Shown here: positions 22,051 through 31,796 of the stretch, piece after piece | Layout of the letters: every line of letters starts with the position of its first letter | Position numbering within the stretch: the stretch's first letter is position 1 | NCBI RefSeq assembly: GCF_003086295.3 | Contig: NC_092054.1 | Span: 34,440,393 to 34,504,392, forward strand | DNA length: 64,000 nucleotides | From: Arachis hypogaea | Taxonomy: Eukaryota > Streptophyta > Magnoliopsida > Fabales > Fabaceae | Reading direction: 5' to 3' | The notes under the pieces: model-generated | The model's database searches: none | Seen by the model: the letters and a program-made list of their open reading frames with translations, nothing else | What the model was told of the DNA's origin: nothing | Translations under genes and position numbers: made by a program

Positions 22051-23629
22051 TGATGATAGAGGATCACGATGGTTCAAAAATTTAGCAAAACAATTTCTTC
22101 ATTGGTAGCATAGTCCAAACCAACAAATAATCCTTAATATCAAAGTTAATTTTCAAACAATAATTGAGAGTAATAAAACCTCGGGTCGTTCTCCCTAGGA
22201 TGCAATCGAAGTGTTACACTTTCGGTTGTAAGGGCAAAAAGGGGTTTTGTAATTAAAAAACAAAAGATTAAAGGAACTAAGAAATCAAAGAACTAAGGGA
22301 TGAGCAAAATTGGGAATTAATGCAAGTAAAGAGAAAACAAGATCAAAACTAGTGAAAATGCTATGTACGCATAAAAAGCCTTGACTTGGGAATGAGAGTC
22401 CAAGGAATCCTATCATCGCCATAACCACAACTATGATAATTATGATGAGTAAATCTCGCCTAGTTAACCCCTAACATCGAGGAGTAAGTAAAGCAAGCAT
22501 AATTGACCTTAATCCATAAGTCCTAGCTAACTTACCAAACTAGTTGATAAAAAGCTAGCGTCAATGGAAACAAGAGTCAACTAACTACCCAAGAATTACC
22601 ACTAAATATCAGACATTATGACTCTAGTATCCTAGAAACTCAAATCCCAAGCCAAGGTGTGAAAATCTACTCAAAATCCATAATTCGCATTTTCACAAAC
22701 ACCTTGTGGGCATAAAAGTAAAACATAGAGAATTGTAAAGATAAGTAAAAGCTATAACCAAAATACTCACAATATCAACAATTAACATTCAATCAAACAT
22801 AAAGGAAGCATAAAACATTAAATTCATCTATCAAAATTCCAAGAAACCAAAATTACGTATATAAACAAAGTAACTTGAACCATAAGAACATAAAAGCAAA
22901 AGTAGTGAAATTAAAGAGCAAATTGAGAGTACTTACAAAAGATGAGCAAAATCCAAAATCAAAGCTTGTTATAAAATGCTACGATGAACCCTAATTAAAA
23001 ACCCTAAGAGAGCTCTCCCTAATCTACACTACTCCTACTCCTACTATATGAAGAAAAATGTGAAAAATAAAGTCTAAGTCCTAATGCCTTCATATGGCTT
23101 CATTTCCCCTTCATATAGCACTTCAAAAACCAGCTTCAGCCGTTCAAAACTGGGCCAAAGGTCCCCAAAATCATGGATCACGTGTTTCATTAATGAATCT
23201 ATGTGCAGGGACCTGTGCATACGCACGGGTGTGTGCATATGCACACATGCTATTTTTCCTCCTGTGCGTACGTACAGAAGTTGTGCATGTGCACACTTGC
23301 TAATTTTCATTCTGTGCGTGGGCACAGGTGCTGATTCTGACCCTTGTGCGTGGGCACAGAAGGTGTCCGTGGGCACACTCTGAAATGCTTTTCTCCTTTG
23401 TTTTCTTCACGTTTTCTCCCTTTTTGCATGTTTTCTTCCACTTCTATCAAAGGAATAAAAGTGGGATTAAATTGCTCAATTTAAGCACAAAAATGCATGT
23501 TTTTTCACATTTAGGTTCAATTTAGGGATAAAACACAAAAGTATGCTATTTTGGTGATTAAGTGTGAGCTTATCTGATGAAATCCATTCAAATCAAGCCA
23601 AAATATATCATCAAATATGGACTCATCAA
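22051..23629 (-). mobile_element. 3' LTR, family D
   Basis: Minus strand begins TGATGAGTCCATATTTGATG at 23629 and ends TCCTCTATCATCA at 22051. Contains the palindrome array (23205-23390) and a CTATATGAAGG TATA-like box at about 23111-23121. It lacks a ~60-base stretch present in the other LTR (about 30437-30495) and has more palindromic units. Confidence 0.9.
23205..23390. repeat. GTGCGTACGCAC-type palindrome array in LTR D
   Basis: Units such as GTGCATACGCAC, GTGCATATGCACA and GTGCGTGGGCACA recur every 20-40 bases. The equivalent array in the other LTR (30230-30365) has fewer units, so the array has expanded or contracted since insertion. Confidence 0.85.
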
Positions 23630-23643
23630 TTCCCCCACACTTA
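23630..23643 (-). other. Polypurine tract, family D
   Basis: Minus strand AAGTGTGGGGGAATT directly before the LTR start TGATGAGTCC. Confidence 0.8.
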
Positions 23644-23927
23644 AACAATTGCATGTCCTCATGCTAAACCAAACAAAGAAGAATGATCAAGGGGTAACAA
23701 CTTATTGGATGCAACTATCTATATGCATGCAAGTATACTATATATATATATATATCATATTAATTTGGTGAAAAAATAATCAAATTTCAAGCATGTATAT
23801 AGACATATAGGGGTAAGCAAAGAAGCAATTCAATGCAATCAAAATCTAAAGAATTGATTCAACTCATCAAAATGAAGCAACTTGCAAGAATACATGATAA
23901 GAGGTATGTAATCATAGAATTGAGTGA

Positions 23928-23990
23928 TCGAACCCTCACTAGGTGTGTATACACTCTAATCTCTCGGTGTTTAGGGTTTTAATCACTCAA
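23928..23990 (-). other. Conserved block with GGTTCGAT motif
   Basis: Minus strand reads GATTAGAGTGTATACACACC and then GTGAGGGTTCGATCACTC; AGTGA/TCACT can pair around GGGTTCGA. Counterpart of 14006-14066 in the family-C element. Confidence 0.6.
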
Positions 23991-25147
23991 GTCTCCTCTA
24001 ATCATGATTTCAAGGATTTGCTTTTCATCTAACAATCAACAACCATCTGATGCATGAATGCAATTATCATGAGGACTTAATAGGATTATAATGGGATAGG
24101 GTTAAGGTGGGATAGATATGGCTAAGTGGAATACATTGAATCATTGAGTAGTTTAAGTATCCAACTCAACCTTTATCAATCCAATAACAAACATATGCAA
24201 TCCTAACCTTCCCATTCTCACTTTTTACACACATTTATGTATGCTCTTTCGTCCACATCACATATGCATTCCTTATTCATTCTTTTCTCCTTGGGGCAAC
24301 TATTGTCCCCTCTTATTATTTTTTTCATTTCATTCATTTTTTTCTTTTCTATTTCTTTTTATTTTTCTATGACAAATACATATGGTTAAAACAAATTGAT
24401 ACATGAATGTACACCCATTTTCCAAATTTTCAATGAATACCCAAAAATAAACATTTTCTCTACCAATGCTTCCCAAAATTTTCCCACACTTAAATGAAAC
24501 AAACTTCTCAACCTAAGCTAATCAAGGATACAATTGAAGGTAAATCATGGTTTTTTGCTTAAGGTTGTAATGTGCTAATATAAAAAATAATGGGGTAAAT
24601 AAAGCTCAAAGGGGTTAACAATGGTAGATGCAAAGGGTAGGCCATATGGGTTAAGTAAGCTTTAATCAAGGAAGGCCTCAATCATGCTCAATGTATTCAA
24701 AACATCAATCATTGGAAATAAAAAATCAAGCAAATCTAATATCGTAATCATAGAAGGATAGCACACAATGAACAAAAATAGTGGTTAAAAATTGTAACCA
24801 CTCAATATAAGCCCAAAAACTCACAAGGTATTTTGTTCTTTCCTCTTCTATGTTCCATAAAAATTATTCAAGCAAGTTTAAAAGTAATTTTTCAAATTAA
24901 TTCAATAGAAATTTTTGTTGTTTTTCACCGAAATTATTTCCTATATGTATGTATGATGTGATAGATGCAATTTCAAAAAATTTCCTAATTCTCTTCTTAA
25001 TTTTCAACATCGCAACAATTAACATCAATAATTAGGACCAAAATTGAACTAGGTACTATACTATTCACAACATCCAATCACAACTTCTATCTATAAAATA
25101 TATACCATGCAAAAGATGCATAATGCAATAACTATGGATGAACTAAG

Positions 25148-25153
<6 letters not shown>

Positions 25154-25225
<72 letters not shown>
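25154..25225. repeat. (AT)n microsatellite
   Basis: About 36 AT units inside the family-D element. Confidence 0.95.
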
Positions 25226-25228
<3 letters not shown>

Positions 25229-25333
25229 ACAATAAAAAATACTCCTAATATCTATAAGAAACATAATAGAAAGAAACAAAAATAAAGTGCAAAGTGTTCG
25301 AAAAAGAGAGTTTACACCCCAAAATGACAAATT

Positions 25334-25375
25334 CTCCCTCATACTTAAGCGTTGCACGGTCCTCTATGCACGAAC
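25334..25375 (-). other. Internal polypurine-like tract, decayed
   Basis: Minus strand GTGCATAGAGGACCGTGCAA then CTTAAGTATGAGGGAGAATT. Compared with the true tract, the differences are mainly G-to-A. Equivalent to 12849-12885 in the family-C element. Confidence 0.55.
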
Positions 25376-26885
25376 ATGATCCGGGGAGAATGTCTCTAAG
25401 TTTCTCCACCTTTAGCTAGTGGATACGGGGGCTTGGGTTGTGTAGAATTTCCAAGTCTAAAGCATTTCTGGCATCTCCTTGCCTTCATGTCTCACCCTCA
25501 AAAACAATGAATAAAGTAGAATTAGGACTCATAGGGTAAGTAGCACAAAAAGGTAAAGTAAGAAGCAAATAAGTATCTAATTAAGGAAGTTTTCATAGTG
25601 GTATGGTATGATAAAAATGATGAGCCATGTGTGTATTCCAAATATTCGCACGGTTAGAATACATACAAAGGCCGGTTAAAATGGCATCCACACAATCAAA
25701 AAGTAAGCATGTGTTTCTCAACTAAATGGCCTAAGATGTAAGCAATGAATGAGCATCAATTAAATACAAGCAAACTTAGGCAACTATAACAAGAGTGAAT
25801 TGAGTGTAGGAATGATTGGATATTGAAGTTGTGCAAGTGAAAGGGCAAAATTGATATAAAATACGCAACAAAAAAACAATAACAATTGCAATGATGAAAG
25901 AAAAAATACTTATTCATCCTTAGGAATAATCAAATAATCACATGGTTAAGGTGTTTGTTACAAAAAGTGACAAGTCTTAATAGAGTCAAGTTAAGTCAAC
26001 TCAAACAAATGCAAGGCATTAACAAAAAACAAGGACCTTGTGATGTGATTATATTGACTTAAAAACTATGATGAACAAGCAATTCAATTCAATTCACTAA
26101 ATTCAATATGCACTTGTTAAAAATTTCACCAAACAAGAAATTAAATGTCAATGTCCATATCCACTTGGTGTTAGCAACTCAAAGCAACAAACAACAAGTA
26201 CATTATTGAAAATAAAATCATTCAAAGGTGCACAATTCTTGATTAGAATGCCAAATAAGGATATAGTCCAACACATATAGTAGCTATAACACATGCATTA
26301 AATAGAAAGTTCATTCAGGCATTATGTCAAACACATGGAGTGTAGTGTACATTTGCATCAAATTCAAGCAAAAACTCAAACATCAACAACCCATAAATAA
26401 AAAATTTGAACACTTGAAATGCAACAAACAAACAATTAAGCAAAACTTAATCTAGATTAACAAAGTTAAATAAGGAAAACAAAAATTAAGCAAGCAACTA
26501 AACAAATCAAAGAAGATTAAAATAAGAAAATTGAGAAGTTGAAGGATGGAAAAGAAAAAGATAGGTAACAGTGGCACTTGTGTTAGCCACTGCGAGGCTC
26601 ACGGCGGCGGAGCTTCGCTGGAGAAGAGAAGAAAGAGAGAAGAAAAAGAAAGAAGGAAGAAGAAATAAAAGAAAGAAGAATGAGAAAAAGAAGAAGAAAA
26701 GAGAAGAAATAGAGAAAGAGAGAAACGTGGTGGTGGTGGTGGTTCCGGCGGCTCCGGCGGTGGTCGGACGGCGACGGTGGTGGTCGCTGGAAGAAGGGAG
26801 TGATTGGGTTGGGGTTGGGGGAAGAAGGAAGAAAGAAAGGGGTGGGGTGTAAGGTGTAACAGGGCACCCTTCTTGATTAGCGTCC

Positions 26886-27255
26886 AGAACGCGTCCTGTG
26901 CGTACGCACAAGGAGATGTGCGCACGCACAAAAGGGAAAAACCAAGAGGATGCGAGTGCATAGGGTGTGCGAGCGCTCTTGCAGGAAGGGTGTTACGATG
27001 TATATGTACGCACAGAGGACTTTTTTCTGTTTTTTTTTTTTAAGAACAGGGTAAAAGGACATGTGTGCGTACGCACAAACATGTGTGCGCATGCACAAGA
27101 GCAAAAAAATTTGGGGTCCACGCGCACAGCATGTGCGAATGCTCCCAACAGAAGGGGTTTTGAGACCTGTGCGTACGCACAAGTCTGTGCGTGGGCACAA
27201 GTGTCAAAATCTAGGGAAAGTGTGTATGGCCACAGGTGTGTGCATACGCACACTG
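26886..27255. repeat. Internal GTGCGTACGCAC palindrome array
   Basis: Repeated TGTGCGTACGCACA and variants over ~370 bases, 230-620 bases downstream of the post-gag hairpin on the minus strand. Same motif type as in this element's own LTRs. Confidence 0.85.
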
Positions 27256-27488
27256 CCCTATTTCTGCAAAATTTTTAATGCCTCTAAAGCACCAAAATAA
27301 CTTCCAAAACATTTTTTTCAAGCCCCAAATCATTTTAAAACCCCAAAAACATATTATTCCACTAAGATTACCTAATAAACATAAAAAAATGCAACTAAAT
27401 TAAGCCTAGAATTCAATCAAACTAAGTTAATTAAAAGGACGAAATTAGAAAAGTTTAAAGAAGAAAAAAGTTAGAAGGATGTTACCAT

Positions 27489-27506
27489 GGTGGGGTGTCT
27501 CCCACC
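27489..27506 (-). other. Conserved 18-nt hairpin after gag
   Basis: Minus strand GGTGGGAGACACCCCACC, preceded by AAAGTGCTA and followed by ATGG, as at 11443-11460. Confidence 0.75.
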
Positions 27507-27557
27507 TAGCACTTTAGTTTAAAGTCCTCAAGTTGGACTTTTGGGTTGGAGCTCACA

Positions 27558-28466
27558 TCAAGAAGGCTTGTGCTTCCATCCATCCTTGAGTTGCCACCCA
27601 AGTTTGCTCTTCCAAAATCCTCCCGGATCCCAAACAAAGTATATTAAGCTCCTAACCAACCTCAAGCTAGTAATTGGGACCGAAAATTGTTGGTTGTAGA
27701 GTTGTATGCCTGGATCCCATACTTTAGTTTCTCTATCATCCTCTTGTTGATTTTCACTTGTGCCCATGGATGAACGACCTTCCCAAGCACCTGTGAAGCC
27801 CCAAATTGAATGTTGGACTCCTTCTAATTGAACCTTGCACCATTTATGCCTTGAATCCCTTTGACAACCAACACCCATTTCTTCATTGTTGAACACCCTA
27901 AGTTGGTGATACATCTCCAAGATAGCAAATTGATGTGGGCCTATGAAGCTCATTGATGATACTGATACCCACTCAATTTGCTCTTGGATTGGAGTCACCC
28001 TCTCGGACTCTTGCAGGAAAGCCTCCACTTCTTGGGTGATCGCCTCTTCCTCACCATCCTTTTTAAGCTCTTCCATATCTCTCTCATACTCAAGAGTGGA
28101 AGGCTCCTCAAGATCATTGAGGGGGTTGACCAAGGTGGACAAAAAATTATTGATGATGCAATCTACTTCTTGATCAAACTCCTCCAATTCTCCATTCACC
28201 TCTTCCGGCTCACTAGCATTACCTTCCTCCTCTTGTGACTCTTGTCCTAGCTCCTCTTCTTTCCCTTGAGACTTCATGTTCTCCTCCTCTCTACACTCCT
28301 TACTTGATCTTTCACCTTCTTCAAGGGGAATGTCTTGAGTGGTTGAGCATAGTGAGGCCAAGTGGTTCACCGCTTTGGCTATGGTAGCAATGAACTCCCC
28401 TTGCTTCTTTTGGAACCCTTCTTGCTCTTGGAAGGATGCTTGAAGGTCATGTTGTTCTTGGGGCAA
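27558..28466 (-). CDS. Gag-like protein, family D (N-terminal part in another frame)
   Basis: 302 codons. The start MPQEQHDLQASFQEQEGFQK aligns with the middle of the family-C protein (AKAVNHLAS versus TEVVNKLAS), so the true protein begins further upstream. A proline-rich N-terminal part is encoded at about 28466-28840 in a different frame, indicating a frameshift near 28460. The middle is strongly acidic (EELGQESQEEEGNASEPEE); the C-terminus has KVWDPGIQ and FWKSKLG, as in the sister element. No zinc knuckle, protease or polymerase. Presumed structural protein of a non-autonomous retrotransposon. Confidence 0.7.
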   Translation of the reverse strand: MPQEQHDLQASFQEQEGFQKKQGEFIATIAKAVNHLASLCSTTQDIPLEEGERSSKECREEENMKSQGKEEELGQESQEEEGNASEPEEVNGELEEFDQEVDCIINNFLSTLVNPLNDLEEPSTLEYERDMEELKKDGEEEAITQEVEAFLQESERVTPIQEQIEWVSVSSMSFIGPHQFAILEMYHQLRVFNNEEMGVGCQRDSRHKWCKVQLEGVQHSIWGFTGAWEGRSSMGTSENQQEDDRETKVWDPGIQLYNQQFSVPITSLRLVRSLIYFVWDPGGFWKSKLGWQLKDGWKHKPS

Positions 28467-29040
28467 GGGTTGGAGAACTTCACAATTAGATAAAGGAGAA
28501 GGTTCAAAGGTAGGGAGAAATGTTGTATAATTGGAAGGTGTGTTATGCGGGTGAGGGTATTGAGGTGGTGTATAAGTGGGTGATGGTTCATACGGTTGGT
28601 AGCAAGATGCATAGACATTAGGATTCCATGGAGGTGGAGGGTGTGGTACTTGAAGGTTTGGCGGTTGAGGGTTGTGTATGGAGTATCTCTAATATCTTTG
28701 GGTTTGGTATTCACATAGGGGAGGGTTTGGCTAGTTGTAATATGAGAGAGGTGTTTGCCATGAGTGTTGCTCATACGCAATTGGTTCCTCCCTAAATTGG
28801 TTCTCCCACTCCATGAAGCAATCCCAACTGGAATTCATCATACCTTACAAAATACTCACAATCAAGCTCCAAGAAACAAGGGTAATAGCTCATAGAGAAA
28901 GTAGAAAATAAAAGCAAAAGACATCAAGAACAAGAAAAACAAACACCTAAATATTAGCAAAAACAACTAAATAACCAAAAAGTAAGATATTTATATTATT
29001 GACATATTTACAACAACCTAAGATATAACACCAATTGCAT

Positions 29041-29060
29041 CCCCGGCAACGACGCTAAAA
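29041..29060 (-). other. Primer binding site, mutated tRNA-Asp type
   Basis: Minus strand TTTTAGCGTCGTTGCCGGGG just after the LTR. Relative to TGGCGCCGTTGCCGGGGA it has a G-to-A and a C-to-T change. Confidence 0.75.
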
Positions 29061-29063
29061 ACC

Positions 29064-30669
29064 TGACGATAGAGGATCACGATGGTTCGGAAATTTAGCA
29101 AAACAATTTTTTCGTTGGTAGCATAGTCCAAACCAACAAATAATCCTCAACATGAAAGTTTAATTTTCAACCAATAATTAACCGAGAGTAATGAAACCTC
29201 GGGTTGTTCTCCCTAGGATACAATCGAAGTATTACACTTTCGGTTGTGAGGGCAAAAAGGGATTTTGTAATCAAAGAACAAAAGATTAAAGGAACTAAGA
29301 AATCAAAGAACTAAGGGATGAGCAAAATTGGGAATTAATGCAAGTAAAGAGAAAACAAGATCAAAACTAGTGAAAATGCTATGTACGCATAAAAAGCCTT
29401 GACTTGGGAATGAGAGTCCAAGGAATCCTATCATCGCCATAACCACAACTATGATAATTATGATGAGTAAATCTCGCCTAGTTAACCCCTAACATCGAGG
29501 AGTAAGTAAAGCAAGCATAATTGACCTTAATCCATAAGTCCTAGCTAACTTACCAAACTAGTTGATAAAAAGCTAGCGTCAATAGAAACAATAGTCAACT
29601 AACTACCCAAGAATTACCACTAAATATCGGACATTATGACTCTAGTATCCTAGAAACTCAAATCCCAAGCCAAGGTGTGAAAATCTACTCAAAATCCATA
29701 ATTCGCATTTTCACAAACACCTTGTGGGCATAAAAGTAAAACATAGAGAATTGTAAAGATAAGTAAAAGCTATAACCAAAATATTCACAATATCAACAAT
29801 TAACATTAAATCAAACATAAAGGAAGCATAAAACATTAAATTCATCTATCAAAATTCTAGGAAACCAAAATTGTATATATAAACAAAGTAACTTGAACCA
29901 TAAGAACATAAAAGCAAAAGTAGTGAAATTAAAGAGGAAATTGAGAGTACTTACAAAAGATAAGCAAAATCCAAAATCAAAGCTTGCTATAAAACGCTAT
30001 GATGAATCCTAATTAAAGACCCTAAGAGAGCTCTCCCTAATCTACACTACTCCTACTCCTACTATATGAAGAAAAATATGAAAAATAAAGTCTAAGTCCT
30101 AATGCCTTCATATGGCTTCATTTCCCCTTCATATAGCACTTCAAAAACCAGCTTCAGCCTTCCAAAACTGGGCCAAAGGCCCCCCAAAATCGCGAATCAC
30201 GTGTTTCATTAATGAATCCACGTACAGGGACTTGTGCGTACGCACAGAAGTTATGCATGGGCACACTTGCTGATTTTCATTCTGTGCATGGGCACAGACC
30301 TGTGCTTGGGCACAGGTGCTGATTTTGACCCTTGTGCATGGGCACAGAAGATGTGCGTGGGCACACTCTGAAATGCTTTTCTCCTTTGTTTTCTTCACAT
30401 TTTCTCCCTTTTTGCATGCTTTCTTCCACTTCTACCAAACCATTCTTGCCTCTAGGACCTGAAATCACTCAACAAACATATCACGACATTAAATGGAATA
30501 AAAGTGGGATTAAATTGCTAAATTTAAGTACAAAAACGTATGTTTTCACATTTAGGTTCAATTTAGGGATAAAACACAAAAGTATGCTATTTTGGTGATT
30601 AAGTGTGAATTTATGTTATGAAATCCATTCAAATCAAGCCAAAATGTATCGTCAAATATGGACTCATCA
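29064..30669 (-). mobile_element. 5' LTR, family D
   Basis: 1606 bases, TG...CA bounded, near-identical to 22051-23629 apart from small indels in the palindrome array and a ~60-base segment. Ends on the minus strand with ATCCTCTATCGTCA next to the primer binding site. Confidence 0.9.
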
Positions 30670-31334
30670 CAAACACCAGGATTCACAGAGCTGCCGCATC
30701 AGGACCAACAAGGAGACCATCAAGAGAAGGAGGATAACGATGATTACGAGGGCCTATTGGGTCTAGTGTTTTATTTTGTATAGTTAGACATCACTATCTG
30801 TTATTTTATTGGTGAGATTACTTTATTATATTGTAGTTTTTATTTTAATTAAATATTTAGTTTTCATTATTTTTATGTTGTTTTAATCAGGTTATAATTA
30901 TGATAATTACGGTTAAAAAATTAAATATAAATTATTTTTTATTAAAAAATATTACCGTCAGATTTTACGTGGGATAAATCCAATGGCATATTATATTTTT
31001 TTTTAAAAAGTTATTTTATTAAATAATGTTACCATTGAAATTTTTTATGGTAATTAGGGTGGAAAAAAAATTAAAGAGATTGCTAACATCAACGTCAGAA
31101 ATAATTCGACGGTAACATCACCCTAAATTGGTCGTTCTGCAAACACTTACTCTCAAAACTTTTCAATGGTAATTAGCATCGAAAATTCAAAATTTGTTGG
31201 TAAATCATTACCGACAATGTTTATACTGTCAGATTTTATCTAGTAGTAAATTTGACGATAATAAAATAACCGCCAAATTTTTTTGACAATTCTGCTGGTA
31301 ATTTTGACGGTTTTTGACGTTTTTTGTAGTGTTG

Positions 31335-31796
31335 AAGGAGGAGAGCTCTGGTAGAGAGTATTTAAGGTAATTATATGGCAGTCATTATGAGAAAGTTGGT
31401 GTTATGGCCCAAAATGAGCTATGAGTCGCATGATTGGCACTTAGGATAATCTTTTCCTAGCAAGCCTAAAATATCTGATTCCAAATAAAATAAAAAAATT
31501 TTAAATACTTTTAAAAAATTTACAAAGTACTAACATGAATAAATTACACATTATTTTTAACAGAGATATAAAATAAACTAATATTACTAAGTCCTGCATG
31601 TCAGTATGGAGCATGACAAGTCTAAAAAGTTTGTACTGACGATTAACCATGGATAATAAGGTTCACATAGTTTATGTGTTCGTAAATTTTTTTTTTTGAA
31701 AAATAACATAATGAGTTTTGTAACTCACAATCTACATGAGACCATATAAATATTATTATGAAAAATATATTTTATTTAGAAAATAATAATTCATAC
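31335..31796. other. AT-rich sequence without recognised features
   Basis: Host or old repeat sequence between the CACTA element and the Copia LTR. No ORF or repeat recognised. Confidence 0.5.

Larger units (their letters stand above)
23644..27480 (-). other. Non-coding 3' internal region of the family-D element
   Basis: 3.8 kb with no credible protein. Reading along the minus strand it holds the palindrome array (27255-26886), a pyrimidine-rich tract (26860-26560), AT-rich sequence with an (AT)n run, the internal purine tract (25375-25334) and the conserved GGTTCGAT block (23990-23928). ORFs over the palindromes and the purine/pyrimidine tract are artefacts. Confidence 0.7.
22051..30669 (-). 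mobile_element. Complete non-autonomous LTR retrotransposon (family D, gag only), nested in the CACTA gene
   Basis: LTRs at 22051-23629 and 29064-30669 in direct repeat, minus-strand orientation, total 8,619 bases. Flanks CAGAC (22046-22050) and CAAAC (30670-30674) form a 5-bp target duplication with one change. The internal 5.4 kb contains a gag-like ORF (27558-28466) and no polymerase genes. Module order matches the family-C element at 7924-15804, although the LTR sequences differ, so both are members of one non-autonomous lineage. Confidence 0.88.
20407..30783 (+). pseudogene. CACTA-encoded Ptta/En/Spm-type plant protein, degraded and split
   Basis: Segments in order: MAGDSSLMTTQSPSTFAMPS with a proline-rich tail (20407-20592); LLYDHPWPSYKK and RWFDKW (about 20880-20930); a stop-riddled stretch still showing MIEKIFHH and MAKRLQQK (21035-21250); then TQQSQQTADNDNSL and SVVDPDVMW with VGSFFARNL (21571-21780); and a coiled-coil-like VEERYEELLARMEARDSWDE (21841-21985). 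After the nested retrotransposon (22051-30669) the last exon resumes as QDQQGDHQEKEDNDDYEG and stops at 30781-30783. This family is the second, TnpA-like, gene of plant CACTA elements and binds transposon ends. Multiple stops make it a pseudogene. Confidence 0.72.
18303..31331 (+). mobile_element. CACTA (En/Spm-type) DNA transposon, 13.0 kb including a nested LTR element
   Basis: The left end is CACTACAAGAAATTTACTG, the right end is the inverse (TTTTTTGTAGTG), and both are flanked by the 3-bp target duplication TTG (18300-18302 and 31332-31334). Subterminal regions carry repeated units such as TTACCGTCAGATTTTA and TCGA(A/C)GGTAA in both orientations, as is normal for CACTA elements. Internally it holds one decayed plant En/Spm-type gene, into which an LTR element is nested. 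Without the nested element it is about 4.4 kb. No TnpD-type transposase is seen, so it is non-autonomous. Confidence 0.92.

Noticed and set aside
23074..23383. Cys/His-rich frames on both strands resembling zinc-binding proteins
   Set aside because: The CAHAQ and RTHK-like patterns arise from repeated GTGCGTACGCAC units, not from a protein.
26507..26961. Long frames on both strands (up to 140 codons)
   Set aside because: Purine/pyrimidine tract of the retroelement; the products are homopolymer-like (Phe/Leu/Ser or Lys/Glu) with no domain.
383..30365. CRISPR-like spacing of palindromic repeats
   Set aside because: Repeats are short, degenerate and unevenly spaced, lie in LTR retrotransposons of a plant genome, and there are no cas genes.
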